From NCBI GenBank assembly GCA_937905835.1, contig CALCXK010000005.1, forward strand, positions 1 through 40,753: a stretch of DNA of 40,753 nucleotides, given 5' to 3'. Below, in pieces: positions 1 through 7,981 of the stretch. Within the stretch, counting starts at the first letter, position 1, and each line of letters opens with the position of its first letter. The stretch comes from an uncultured Ilumatobacter sp. (GTDB lineage: Bacteria > Actinomycetota > Acidimicrobiia > Acidimicrobiales > Ilumatobacteraceae). The position numbers and the translations under genes are program-made. A model generated the notes under the pieces. That model had not been told where the DNA came from, made no database searches, and saw only the letters and a list, made by a program, of their open reading frames with translations.

Positions 1-66
1 GCCGTCAAGAAGGCGCCTGCCAAGAAGAAGGCTGCCGCAACGAAGCCGACGCCTCAGAAGAAGTAG
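1..66 (+). CDS. C-terminal tail of a Lys/Ala/Pro-rich protein (partial)
   Basis: Frame 1 is open from the window edge to a TAG at 64-66 and encodes 21 residues, almost all Lys, Ala, Pro and Thr (AVKKAPAKKKAAATKPTPQKK would be the whole visible tail). Such disordered basic tails occur at the C-terminus of actinobacterial nucleic-acid-binding proteins, for example topoisomerase I, HU-like proteins and histone H1-like proteins. The conserved domain lies outside the window, so no family can be assigned. A palindrome (79-109) begins 12 nt after the stop. Coding status is likely; identity is unknown. Confidence 0.6.
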   Translation, partial: AVKKAPAKKKAAATKPTPQKK

Positions 67-78
67 TTCGATAGCCAC

Positions 79-109
79 TGTCGCACTGAGGTCTGACCTC
101 GGTGCGACA
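79..109. repeat. GGTCTGACC-core palindrome, copy A
   Basis: This is a 31-nt imperfect palindrome centred on T94. The arms TGTCGCAC and GTGCGACA flank the core GGTCTGACC, and only one arm position fails to be Watson-Crick (it is G-U as RNA). It lies between the end of the basic-protein gene (+) and the end of a decayed gene (-). No T-tract follows on either strand, so it is not a standard intrinsic terminator. It matches copies B (3634), C (7927) and D (25620). Confidence 0.7.
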
Positions 110-114
110 GCTGG

Positions 115-298
115 TCAGCTCGGGATCGCAGCTTCCCAGTCGGTGAGTAGCTGCATGATCTCAAGTGAGTCGTCGAGCCGCGGGCGGTTGCCATCGTTCG
201 CGTCAGCGACTTTCCCGACAGCACCGCCTTACGGGAGCATGCCGCAGCAAAAGCGAGTTCGTGATAAATCCGGTCCCGAGGGCAGCCCAGCGCAGCAT
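115..298 (-). pseudogene. Internally deleted Gfo/Idh/MocA-type oxidoreductase remnant
   Basis: On the minus strand an ATG at 298 opens MLRWAALGTGFITNSLLL, which resembles the N-terminal Rossmann start of Gfo/Idh/MocA dehydrogenases (LRWG-LGTG-IA pattern). About 20 codons later the similarity stops. A different frame (228 to 115) then encodes RPRLDDSLEIMQLLTDWEAA up to a TGA at 115-117, which resembles the end of the same family, where a conserved D-x-x-x-x-M/L-x-L-L helix follows a G-x-R-P turn. The two pieces need a frame change and lack about 300 residues between them, so I read this as a gene that lost its middle. It follows the sulfatase on the same strand by 19 nt and may once have been its operon partner. 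Both pieces are short, so the family call is tentative. Confidence 0.4.
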
Positions 299-317
299 CG
301 GATGGACACTCTGCGAG

Positions 318-2654
318 CTACTCCGTCTTCCAGTCGGGTCGCGGGGTCCAGACTTGGCGGGTGGGGTCGGTGCGTAGCTCGACGACGCGTAGATCGCCGG
401 TGAACTCGTACGCGCCTTGGTAGTGCTCGTAGGCGACGGGGGTGCCCCAACTTTTCCCGATCGCGAAGCCTTCTTGCACCATCGAGTAACCCATCGGCGT
501 AATCCGCATTCGTTCGTTTGTTGCGACCACAGCGCCGTCGACCGACATGACTGCACGTCCCCAGCCCTGCTCGATGGGTTCGTAGTCGACACGCAACTCG
601 ATCGGCTGCCCGGTCGGCAGCGGCTCGGCACTGACGAGTGCAGACATTTCGATCTTCAAGACGTTGTGGATGTAGTGCGCGCGACCGTTCTGGACGAAGA
701 ACGACCATCCGGCCAGCTCGCCGCCCTGGCAGACGATGACGCCGGAATCCACACCTTCGTGGCGATCGGTCAGCGTGAGGCGGGCCGTGAGTGAGTGCGG
801 GCAGTTGAGGATGAGGGGGAGTGATGGGTTCGGGATTGGCGTGCTGCCCGGGAAGTAGCGATACACGTCTCGGTCCTCCGATGCGGTCGGCCGGAGCGGG
901 TCGATGAATCGTTCGCGGCCGCGGTCGTCGAGGGGTAGGACGTTGTGCGCACGGGCCTCGTCCCACCAGAGAGCGACCAGCTCGGCCAGCTTCTCCGGGT
1001 GCTCGGCAGAGAGGTCGTGCGCCTGGCTGTAGTCGACGTCCTGGTGGTAGAGCTCCCACGGGTCATCGGCCCAGTCGGTTCCGGGCTGGTGCCAGGTGAC
1101 TGCGGTCCAGCCTTCGTGCCAGATGGCGCGGCTGCCCAACATCTCGTAGTACTGCGTCGTTTTGACGTTCGGTGCGTCGCCGTTGCTGATCGTGGGTGCA
1201 AAGCTGTGCCCTTCAAGCGGCTGTTGATCGACGCCGTTGACTCGCGTCGGGACCGGCAGCCCGGCGATGTCGAGCAACGTCGGGTAGATGTCGGTGATGT
1301 GGTGGTACTGGGTGCGAATCGCGCCGTGGTCAGCGTCCGAGATCTTGGCCGGCCAGTGGACGATCATCGGGTCGGTGTTGCCGCCGCGGTGCGTGTCACG
1401 CTTCCACCTTTGGAACGGTGCATTTCCCGCCTGACTCCAGCCAATCGGGTAATGCGGGTCGGTGTGGCGACTCCCCATGTGTGGAATGTCGGCGAGCATT
1501 TCGTCAACCTCCATGAACATCGTGTTGCGGAACCGCTCGGTGTTCGTCGTGCCGTGTTTGCCGCCTTCGGCCGATGCCCCGTTGTCTGACAGAAAGATCA
1601 CCGCGGTGTCGTCGGCGACATCCAATTCGTGCAGCGCGTCCATCAATCGACCGATCTGCGTATCGGTGTGATCGACGAACCCGCAGAACGTCTCCTGCAG
1701 GCGGGCGTAGAGGCGCTGCGCGTCGGCGTCGAGCGACTCCCATGCGGGCACGGCGCGGCTGCGCGGCGGAAGGTCGGTTCCTTCGGGGATGATGCCCATC
1801 TCCAACTGGCGCTCATAGGTGGCCTGGCGATGGACGTCCCACCCATCGTCGAAACGGCCGGCGTAGTGGTCGATGAATTCGGGTGGAGCGTGGAAGGGGC
1901 AGTGCGGTGCGCCGAAGGGGAGATAGAGGAAGAACGGACGGCCCGACGACACCTGCTGCTGGTCGCGCAACATCCGGATCGACGCGTCGACGATGTCTTC
2001 GCTGACGTGGTAGTCGTTGGTTGATCCGTCGGGGTTCTTCCTGCCGGTGGTCGGCGTCTCGACGCGATGGTTGTCGACGGAGAGCATCGGATGCCACTGG
2101 TCGACCTCGCCGGGCAAGAAGCCGTGGAATCGTTCGAAGCCGAGCCCGAGTGGCCAGCGGTCAAAGGGGCCGGCAGCAGTCTGCTCCGAGGTCGGCGTCA
2201 GGTGCCACTTCCCGGCGCAGTAGGTGGAGTAACCGGTCTGCTTCAGCACCTCGGCGATCGACGCGGCGCTCTTTGGGAGGAACGCATTGGCGCCGGGGAA
2301 GCCGCTCGCCATTTCGGCAATGGTGGCAAAGCCGACCGAGTGATGGTTGCGGCCCGTGAGGAGCGCAGCGCGGCTCGGCGAGCACAACGCAGTCGTGTGG
2401 AAGTTCGTGTACCGCAACCCCTTGTCGGCCAGCGCCGAGAGATTCGGGGCCTCGATCGGGCCGCCGAAGCACGACAACTGTCCGAAGCCGAGGTCGTCCA
2501 CCATGATGACGATGATGTTCGGAGCGCCTGCCGGGGGCCGGAGCGGGGGCGGCCAGTCCGGAGTCGACTCGGCATACGTGTCGTTGACAATGCCCCGGAA
2601 CGGAGCCGGCTCGGGTGGGAGTTGGTCCATTGGCGGATTCGAGAGTTCGTCCAT
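318..2654 (-). CDS. Arylsulfatase (type I formylglycine sulfatase)
   Basis: A 778-residue sulfatase of the alkaline phosphatase superfamily, similar in length and layout to the large mycobacterial arylsulfatases of the AtsD type. It would hydrolyse sulfate esters. Visible landmarks: the metal-binding DD at 53-54 in NIIVIMVDDLGFGQ; the sulfatase signature CSPSR at 91-95, whose Cys91 would be converted to formylglycine; GKWHL at 148-152; and the second metal site SDNG around 356-359. The C-terminal third, beyond about residue 560, is the extra domain typical of this long subfamily. There is no signal peptide, so it is probably cytoplasmic. No formylglycine-generating enzyme is encoded in the window, so activation must come from elsewhere. 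The start at 2654 is the first ATG; Met9 (2630) is an alternative. It is divergent from the hydrolase at 2744. Confidence 0.93.
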   Translation of the reverse strand: MDELSNPPMDQLPPEPAPFRGIVNDTYAESTPDWPPPLRPPAGAPNIIVIMVDDLGFGQLSCFGGPIEAPNLSALADKGLRYTNFHTTALCSPSRAALLTGRNHHSVGFATIAEMASGFPGANAFLPKSAASIAEVLKQTGYSTYCAGKWHLTPTSEQTAAGPFDRWPLGLGFERFHGFLPGEVDQWHPMLSVDNHRVETPTTGRKNPDGSTNDYHVSEDIVDASIRMLRDQQQVSSGRPFFLYLPFGAPHCPFHAPPEFIDHYAGRFDDGWDVHRQATYERQLEMGIIPEGTDLPPRSRAVPAWESLDADAQRLYARLQETFCGFVDHTDTQIGRLMDALHELDVADDTAVIFLSDNGASAEGGKHGTTNTERFRNTMFMEVDEMLADIPHMGSRHTDPHYPIGWSQAGNAPFQRWKRDTHRGGNTDPMIVHWPAKISDADHGAIRTQYHHITDIYPTLLDIAGLPVPTRVNGVDQQPLEGHSFAPTISNGDAPNVKTTQYYEMLGSRAIWHEGWTAVTWHQPGTDWADDPWELYHQDVDYSQAHDLSAEHPEKLAELVALWWDEARAHNVLPLDDRGRERFIDPLRPTASEDRDVYRYFPGSTPIPNPSLPLILNCPHSLTARLTLTDRHEGVDSGVIVCQGGELAGWSFFVQNGRAHYIHNVLKIEMSALVSAEPLPTGQPIELRVDYEPIEQGWGRAVMSVDGAVVATNERMRITPMGYSMVQEGFAIGKSWGTPVAYEHYQGAYEFTGDLRVVELRTDPTRQVWTPRPDWKTE

Positions 2655-2701
2655 GACCCCAGCGTGCCAGACCTTCGCCTCCTGACCGAACGTGCACTAC
2701 G

Positions 2702-2718
2702 TTGAGTTGACCGCTCAA
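2702..2718. promoter_or_regulatory. Inverted repeat between divergent sulfatase and hydrolase genes
   Basis: TTGAG and CTCAA arms are separated by 7 nt in the 89-bp divergent spacer, 26 nt before the hydrolase start and 48 nt before the sulfatase start. Position and size suit a TetR-type operator, but no regulator gene is adjacent. Low confidence because a 5-bp dyad can occur by chance. Confidence 0.25.
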
Positions 2719-2743
2719 TCATGTCGGGACGACTGGGGAGTCC

Positions 2744-3562
2744 ATGGCAATGAAAACACACATCAGTGCACCTCCGCCATGGATGATGGCACTTGAGTAC
2801 CGTGCATTCAGCGAGCGCGCCGCGATGAGCGCAGCGCTCCCGCTGCTGCGTCGGATGCCGAAGGGCGACGGCCATCATGTGATCGTGCTGCCCGGGTTCA
2901 CTGCTGGCGACAGATCCACGAGACCGCTCCGCCACCTGCTCCGTGACCTCGGCTACCACTCCCACGGCTGGCGCCTTGGTGTCAACCTCGGTCCGACGCC
3001 CGAGATCCTCGATGGTCTCGGGGCCCTGCTCGAACGCGTGCATGCCCAGGCCGAAGCACCGGTGTCGATCGTTGGTTGGAGCCTCGGCGGCATCTTTGCT
3101 CGCGAGCTGGCGCGTGCCGCCCCCGACAAGGTTCGTCAGGTAATCACCCTCGGTAGCCCGATCCAGATGGTCGCCGAAGACGGTTCCTCAGCGCAGATAC
3201 TTTGGAAACGTCTCCAGCGGCTGCATTCGCCGGACTTCGCTACGTCTCGGAGCGTGCGCGCTGGCTACCTCCCGCATCTCAAGGTGCCGTCGACCTCGAT
3301 CTACTCGAAGACCGATGGTGTGGTGCACTGGCAAACGGCACTCACGCGTCGCACCGAACGCTCCGAGAACATCCGTGTTTACGGGAGTCACTGCGGCCTG
3401 GGATTTAACAACTCCGCGCTGTTCGCCGTTGCCGATCGGCTTGCTCAGGCCGAGGGCGAGTGGAGTCATTTCCGGGCGCCGCTCTGGATGCGCGGCGCCT
3501 ACCCGTGCTCCGACGACCTCGACGTCGATCGTCTCCCCGGCGACGGCATCTCGGTCGCCTGA
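2744..3562 (+). CDS. Alpha/beta-hydrolase, lipase/esterase-like
   Basis: A 272-residue alpha/beta-hydrolase with the features of triacylglycerol lipases: the HVIVLPGF oxyanion strand (45-52), the nucleophile elbow GWSLGG (111-116, Ser113), a likely catalytic Asp191 in SKTDGVVHW and His216 in YGSHCGLG. The substrate is probably a lipid or ester, but specificity cannot be read from sequence. No signal peptide or clear membrane segment is present, so it is likely cytoplasmic or peripherally bound. The start ATG at 2744 has a GGGGAG ribosome site 3 nt upstream (2735-2740). It is divergent from the sulfatase and is followed by palindrome B before the acyl-CoA dehydrogenase. Confidence 0.85.
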   Translation: MAMKTHISAPPPWMMALEYRAFSERAAMSAALPLLRRMPKGDGHHVIVLPGFTAGDRSTRPLRHLLRDLGYHSHGWRLGVNLGPTPEILDGLGALLERVHAQAEAPVSIVGWSLGGIFARELARAAPDKVRQVITLGSPIQMVAEDGSSAQILWKRLQRLHSPDFATSRSVRAGYLPHLKVPSTSIYSKTDGVVHWQTALTRRTERSENIRVYGSHCGLGFNNSALFAVADRLAQAEGEWSHFRAPLWMRGAYPCSDDLDVDRLPGDGISVA

Positions 3563-3633
3563 GAGCGATGGAGGGCTGGCTCTCGTCGAGCAGATGATGG
3601 GGTTCGTTACAAACTCGATGTCGACACTTTGAT

Positions 3634-3664
3634 CGTCACAGTTTGGTCTGACCGAAGTGTGACG
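3634..3664. repeat. GGTCTGACC-core palindrome, copy B
   Basis: A 31-nt palindrome with arms CGTCACA and TGTGACG around the core GGTCTGACC, with one mismatch and one G-U pair among 15 positions per arm. It sits 72 nt after the hydrolase stop and 108 nt before the acyl-CoA dehydrogenase start (tandem genes). No T-tract follows on the plus strand. Confidence 0.7.
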
Positions 3665-3772
3665 CTTCGGGCTGTCGAACATGAAAATTGCGGGTCGATG
3701 TTCAGCAACGCTGCGGGCGCGTGGACCGGCTCCGCTCGGATGTGTCGGGGGAGCGGCCAGTACGTTTGGCTG

Positions 3773-5029
3773 ATGGACTTTGATATCCCGGCATCGACGC
3801 AGCAACTCCTCGGCGAGCTCGATCAATTCATTGTTGACGTGATTAAGCCGATGGAGGACGAAGACGACAACATCCGATTCTTCGACCGTCGTCGCGAAGA
3901 CAGCCGGACCGACTGGGATCGTGACGGCCTACCAAACGCCGAGTGGGAAGGCCTGCTGCGCCGGATGCGTGTCGCAGCTGACGAAGCCGGCTTCTATCGA
4001 CAGCAGTTGCCGGAACGGTTTGGCGGCAAAGACCTGGGCAGCCTCGAGATGGCAATCGTGCGTGAACACTTGGCCCGTAAGGGGCTTGGCCTCCACAACG
4101 ACTTGCAGAACGAGAGCTCGATCGTCGGCAACCTCGTCACCGTCTTGATGATGGAGAAGTACGGATCACCCGAGCAGCAAGCCGAATGGATCCCAAAAAT
4201 GCTTGCCGGCACGGCGCGCATCGGTTTCGGGCTGACCGAACCGCTCCACGGCTCCGACGCCACCTGGATGGAGACCACGGCGACCCGCGATGGTGACGAG
4301 TGGGTCATTAGTGGCGAGAAGTACTGGAACACCGGCCTCCACCACGCCACGCACGACTACATCTTTGCCCGCACGTCCGGTGAGCCAGGCGACGGACGCG
4401 GCATCACCTGCTTCATCGTGCCGACCGATTCACCCGGCTTCAAGATCGAAGAGTTCATGTGGACGTTCAACATGCCCACCGATCACGCCCATGTCCGTTT
4501 GACCGAAGTGCGGGTCAACGACGACACGATCCTCGGCGAGGAAGGGCTCGGCTTGATGACCGCCCAATTGTTCGTGCACGAGAACCGGATCCGCCAGGCA
4601 GCGTCGTCGCTGGGCGCCGGGTTGCACTGCATCGACACCGCCGTTACGTACGCCAATAATCGCACGACGTTTGGCAAGACCCTCTCGACGAACCAGGCAA
4701 TCCAGTTCCCGCTCGCCGAACTCGCCACCGAAGCCGAGATGCTGCGTGCCCTCATTTGGAAGACGGCGTGGCAACTCGACAGCGGCGTCGACCACATGGA
4801 GATCACCGACAAGGTCGCAATGTGCAACTACCGCGCCAACCGCTTTGCCTGCAACGCCGCCGATCAGGCCATGCAGACGTGCGGCGGGATGGGCTACAAC
4901 CGGGCCATGCCGTTCGAGCACATCTACCGTCACCACCGTCGTTACCGAATTACCGAGGGCTCGGACGAGATCCAGATCCGCAAGGTTGCTGGCAAGCTCT
5001 TTGGAATGACGGGCCGGGCCAAAGGCTGA
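3773..5029 (+). CDS. Acyl-CoA dehydrogenase
   Basis: A 418-residue flavoenzyme of the acyl-CoA dehydrogenase family, which introduces a 2,3-double bond into acyl-CoA thioesters and passes electrons to ETF. The three-domain fold is visible: a helical N-domain to about residue 145, the beta domain with the FAD/substrate motif GFGLTEP (151-157), and a C-terminal helical domain with QTCGGMGY (368-375) and ITEGSDEIQ (393-401), where Glu395 sits in the catalytic-base position of the medium-chain type. The frame is open further upstream, but ATG 3773 matches family length and has a TACGTT box 6 nt before it, suggesting a leaderless transcript. The chain-length preference is not evident. No ETF genes are nearby. 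Confidence 0.92.
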   Translation: MDFDIPASTQQLLGELDQFIVDVIKPMEDEDDNIRFFDRRREDSRTDWDRDGLPNAEWEGLLRRMRVAADEAGFYRQQLPERFGGKDLGSLEMAIVREHLARKGLGLHNDLQNESSIVGNLVTVLMMEKYGSPEQQAEWIPKMLAGTARIGFGLTEPLHGSDATWMETTATRDGDEWVISGEKYWNTGLHHATHDYIFARTSGEPGDGRGITCFIVPTDSPGFKIEEFMWTFNMPTDHAHVRLTEVRVNDDTILGEEGLGLMTAQLFVHENRIRQAASSLGAGLHCIDTAVTYANNRTTFGKTLSTNQAIQFPLAELATEAEMLRALIWKTAWQLDSGVDHMEITDKVAMCNYRANRFACNAADQAMQTCGGMGYNRAMPFEHIYRHHRRYRITEGSDEIQIRKVAGKLFGMTGRAKG

Positions 5030-5053
5030 GCGGCGCAGGTGATCGGGTGTGGC

Positions 5054-5632
5054 TCAGAGGGTGGCGTCGGTGACGGTAACGGAGAGCACCTGGCCCTGGG
5101 CTGCGTGGCTCACAGCGGTGGCGATATTGCAGAAGAAGACATAATTGCCTGGCTCAAGGTCGAACTCGATGCTCTCGGTGCCGCCGCTCTGGATGTTGCT
5201 CGTCCGCCCGAGGAAGTCGGCAGCCAGAGTTGCTTCGTCGATGGCGCCGATACCGTTTTTGGGGAGTGCCTCGTAGCTGTCGCCCCGGGCGATGCCGAAG
5301 TGGTGTGGAAAGTTGCCGGCGTTGGTGACGTTGAACGTCATGACGCCCGGAGCCAACTCGGCGGCGGCAGTGATATCCCACTCGGCAAGCGACACCTCGA
5401 CGATGTTCCCGACCTGTTCGACAGGAACGATTACTTCGGTCACCACAGGCGCTTCGGTGGCGATGGAAGCGGGCTCGGAAATGGGGGACTGAGTTTCAGG
5501 CTGCTGTGGGATTTCGCCGTCGGCCTCGACCCGATCTGATGGAGTCGCAGCATCGTCGCCCCCGCCTCCGCTGCATGCAGAGAGGATGAGGATGGAAACG
5601 GTGGCGATGAGGGCGATGCGACGCATCAGCAC
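5054..5632 (-). CDS. Cupredoxin-like lipoprotein
   Basis: A 192-residue exported lipoprotein. The N-terminus is basic and then hydrophobic, ending in a lipobox LSAC (17-20), so Cys20 is the likely lipidated residue (an lgt gene lies at 11136). A low-complexity acidic/Pro linker runs to about residue 75. The rest is a small beta-sandwich resembling plastocyanin-like domains: GVMTFNVTNAGNFPHHFGI, then PGNYVFFCNIATAVSHAAQG. Possible type 1 copper ligands are His110 or His111, Cys168 and His176. The usual axial Met is missing and Gln179 or Gln181 is in its place. It might bind copper like stellacyanin or be a metal-free cupredoxin fold. The stop lies 25 nt from the convergent acyl-CoA dehydrogenase. 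Confidence 0.78.
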   Translation of the reverse strand: MLMRRIALIATVSILILSACSGGGGDDAATPSDRVEADGEIPQQPETQSPISEPASIATEAPVVTEVIVPVEQVGNIVEVSLAEWDITAAAELAPGVMTFNVTNAGNFPHHFGIARGDSYEALPKNGIGAIDEATLAADFLGRTSNIQSGGTESIEFDLEPGNYVFFCNIATAVSHAAQGQVLSVTVTDATL

Positions 5633-6010
5633 ACTCTGACATGCCTGCGGTTCGAGAGCGTGTCACCGGTTGATGGGGACGAGTGCCGGCACGCTCCAGT
5701 CGACGGGCATCTGGTCGGAGTGCTGTGCGGATCAGGTCACCCCCCGGAGACCTGATCCGCCACAAGCGAGTCGACCCGACAAGATCTAGTCGACAGCTGG
5801 ATGTTACCGGTGCTGTGCCATAAGTCGCACCGCGCGTGCTGCCCCGAACAAGCACCACTCTCGGCTGCACACGGACCTGTGATCGGTGGATCGCATGGGG
5901 TGAGAAGAAAGCGGCACCGTCCAAGCCAACCGGGTGACCAACTGGGACTGGCTCGATTCGGCCTGGGGCAGCAACGCGCCGGATGGTCGAAGGGATGCCC
6001 AGACCCAGAG
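5633..6010. other. 378-nt non-coding stretch upstream of the lipoprotein gene
   Basis: No open frame here shows family similarity. The one clear structure is the hairpin at 5727-5760. The lipoprotein promoter (minus strand) should lie in the part near 5640-5700, but I see no convincing -10 box. Confidence 0.5.
5727..5760. other. 12-bp perfect hairpin without T-tract
   Basis: Arms GCGGATCAGGTC (5727-5738) and GACCTGATCCGC (5749-5760) are perfectly complementary around a 10-nt C/G-rich loop. Three more pairs are possible outside if one base is bulged. It lies 95-128 nt upstream of the lipoprotein start, or about 250 nt beyond the VOC gene stop on the same strand. It lacks a T-tract on either strand. 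Candidates are a 5'-leader structure, a Rho-assisted terminator or a protein site. Confidence 0.6.
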
Positions 6011-6625
6011 TCAGAGTTCCGCCGAACCGCCCGGCCCGGTGATCGTCGCGGTGAGTGCGGCACGGCTGGCCGCCACGACGACGATGTCGAGGCCGAGTGC
6101 AGCAAGTGGTCCCATGACGCTGAACGGCAGCGGGTGGTGGACCGCAAAGCTCTCGAGTTCGACTCCGCCGGGCTGCGTCGTGCTCGGCAGCGGGGTGTCG
6201 CCCCAGTCGATGATGAACGGCAGCGTCGGCGACGACGGGAAGGTCAAGACCCAGGCGAGCAGGTCGCCGTTCGGGGCTTGCCGACTCATGTCGTTGATCG
6301 GGCCCGGGTCGTAGCCGGCGTCGAAGCAGCGGTCGACGAGATCCTCGATCGTTTCGTCGTCGGCGGGTCGCACCGCAAAGCCGACCAGACCTGGGTCGTC
6401 GAGGTCGTCGATGCCGAATGGCCGGGGCATCTCGGGGTCGGGTTGGCCGGGGTCAGGGGCGATGATTTCGAGGTAACACTCGCCGAATGAGACGAGCGCG
6501 TTGTGCGTCCCGAGCCCGACGTGGGCGCCGCCCATTGCTGGCCGAATGCCGGTCTGTTGTTCGAACCAGTCGATGCCTGCGTTGAGGTCGGCGACTGCGT
6601 ACACGAGATGATCGATCACGGCCAT
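6011..6625 (-). CDS. VOC (glyoxalase-like) family protein
   Basis: A 204-residue protein with a vicinal-oxygen-chelate/glyoxalase-like domain. The N-terminal module reads IDHLVYAVADLNAGIDWFEQ, with His5 of DHLVYAV as the usual first metal-ligand position, followed by an acid residue in YLEIIAPD. The C-terminal half begins near LPFIIDWGDTPLPS, the pattern of the longer glyoxalase-like group, in which a second degenerate module follows. Function and substrate are unknown. ATG 6625 is chosen because the homologous region begins there; upstream codons lack family features. It is divergent from the SDR gene with only 46 nt between starts. Confidence 0.8.
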   Translation of the reverse strand: MAVIDHLVYAVADLNAGIDWFEQQTGIRPAMGGAHVGLGTHNALVSFGECYLEIIAPDPGQPDPEMPRPFGIDDLDDPGLVGFAVRPADDETIEDLVDRCFDAGYDPGPINDMSRQAPNGDLLAWVLTFPSSPTLPFIIDWGDTPLPSTTQPGGVELESFAVHHPLPFSVMGPLAALGLDIVVVAASRAALTATITGPGGSAEL

Positions 6626-6671
6626 CTTACGATCATCGCAGCCGAGCCCAGATTCTCTAGTGTCAACCGAC

Positions 6672-7418
6672 ATGAGCACAACGCAAGAGTTCGCCGGCAA
6701 GGTCGCACTGATCACTGGGTCGTCGAGTGGTATCGGCGAGGAAACTGCCCGTCGCCTGTCGGCACTTGGTGCAACCGTCGTCGTCAACTCGTCGCAGTCG
6801 GTCGAAGCCGGCGAAGCGGTTGCGGCAGCCCTGCCGGGTACGGCTGTCTACATTCGCGCCGACATCAGCAGCCAGGACGAAGCACACGGCCTCATCGACG
6901 CGACCATCGAACGATTCGGCCAGCTCGACTTCTTGATCAACAACGCTGGGTGGACCACCGAGGTGCCGCATCACCAACTCGACGATCTGACCGACGAGAT
7001 CTTCCGGAAGACGTTCGACGTCAATGTGTTCGGCACCTGGTGGCTGACCAAGCGGGCCATCCCGCACTTGCGCAAGAGTGACGATCCGAACATCGTCAAC
7101 ATCACCTCGATTGCGGGTGTCAGGCCGGTGGGCTCGTCGATGGCGTATTCAATGACCAAGGCAGCGCTCAATCAGATGACTTTGCTGCTGGCCAAGTCGT
7201 ACGGGCCGATCCGCGTCAACGCCGTGGCACCGGGCCTCGTGGCCACACCGTGGACCAAAGACTGGGATGCGATGCATGCCGCTGTCGCCGCCACCGCTCC
7301 AATACCGCGTTCGGCGACACCGGACGACTGCGCCGAGGCGGTGCTTGCGTTACTCCGCAACAAGTACGTGTCGGGCGAGATCTTCGTCGTCGACGGAGGC
7401 CTGACTCAGAAGATGTGA
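6672..7418 (+). CDS. Short-chain dehydrogenase/reductase (SDR)
   Basis: A 248-residue classical SDR using NAD(P)(H). Visible: the cofactor motif TGSSSGIG (15-22), the structural NNAG (90-93), and the catalytic set Ser146, Tyr159 and Lys163 (YSMTK). The C-terminus SGEIFVVDGGL is typical of FabG-like enzymes. Residues after the glycine motif (VVVNSSQS) do not clearly settle NADH versus NADPH. ATG 6672 is preferred; a GTG at 6660 is in frame, but a TAGTGT box at 6658-6663 overlaps it and leaves 8 nt to the ATG, consistent with a leaderless message. The stop is 7 nt from the stop of the convergent thioesterase gene. Confidence 0.9.
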   Translation: MSTTQEFAGKVALITGSSSGIGEETARRLSALGATVVVNSSQSVEAGEAVAAALPGTAVYIRADISSQDEAHGLIDATIERFGQLDFLINNAGWTTEVPHHQLDDLTDEIFRKTFDVNVFGTWWLTKRAIPHLRKSDDPNIVNITSIAGVRPVGSSMAYSMTKAALNQMTLLLAKSYGPIRVNAVAPGLVATPWTKDWDAMHAAVAATAPIPRSATPDDCAEAVLALLRNKYVSGEIFVVDGGLTQKM

Positions 7419-7425
7419 GGCGGGC

Positions 7426-7866
7426 TCAGCGCGTCCCCATCTCGGCCAACCACGCCGGAAGCCGTGTGGGCCGACCGCCGTTGGTCGTGCAGCCGTGCAC
7501 GGTCACACCGGTCGCGTGAGCGAGGCGCTCGTCGTCTGAACCGACGGTGACGAGGTAGGCCATCTGGAACGTGGCACGAGTGACCGTCGCGAGTGAGAGG
7601 TGCACGGTGATCACATCATCGAAATGCAGCGGCTGGCGGTAGGTGACGAACGATTCGAGGACGGGCGACTCGAGGCCGGCATCGCGCCACTCGGTGAACG
7701 GATGACCGACGTGTGCGAGAAACGCGACCCGGGCCTCTTCGAAGTAGGCGAGGTAGTTGCTGTGATGCACGATCCCCATGGCGTCTGTTTCGACGAACCG
7801 CACCCGGATCTGGTGAGTGAACTCATAGTCGGCAGGTGAGGTGGTCGGTTCGACAGACAGGCGCAC
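7426..7866 (-). CDS. Acyl-CoA thioesterase, 4HBT hotdog fold (YbgC/FadM type)
   Basis: A 146-residue single hotdog domain. The signature RFVETDAMGIVHHSNYL (24-40) contains the catalytic Asp28 and the conserved G-x-V-x-H-x-x-Y pattern of 4-hydroxybenzoyl-CoA thioesterase and YbgC/FadM enzymes, which cleave acyl-CoA thioesters in the cytoplasm. The start is taken as GTG 7866 because no ATG lies near the domain start and the frame upstream runs into palindrome C. The substrate is unknown; neighbouring SDR and acyl-CoA dehydrogenase genes are only loosely suggestive of acyl-CoA metabolism. Confidence 0.85.
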   Translation of the reverse strand: MRLSVEPTTSPADYEFTHQIRVRFVETDAMGIVHHSNYLAYFEEARVAFLAHVGHPFTEWRDAGLESPVLESFVTYRQPLHFDDVITVHLSLATVTRATFQMAYLVTVGSDDERLAHATGVTVHGCTTNGGRPTRLPAWLAEMGTR

Positions 7867-7926
7867 GCGCTGATTCTTGCACGCGCCAGTCAGGCAGCAG
7901 GCGCTCGGTCGCGTCGCGCTCGGTTG

Positions 7927-7957
7927 TGTCACGTTTTGGTCTGACCAAGGTGTAACC
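7927..7957. repeat. GGTCTGACC-core palindrome, copy C
   Basis: A 31-nt palindrome with arms TGTCAC and GTGTAAC around TTTTGGTCTGACCAAG. It lies between divergent start codons, 60 nt from the thioesterase start and 25 nt from the YbaK-type start. This location excludes a purely terminator role for the family. Confidence 0.65.
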
Positions 7958-7981
7958 GCGCGATGACGCGAAGATAGAGGA

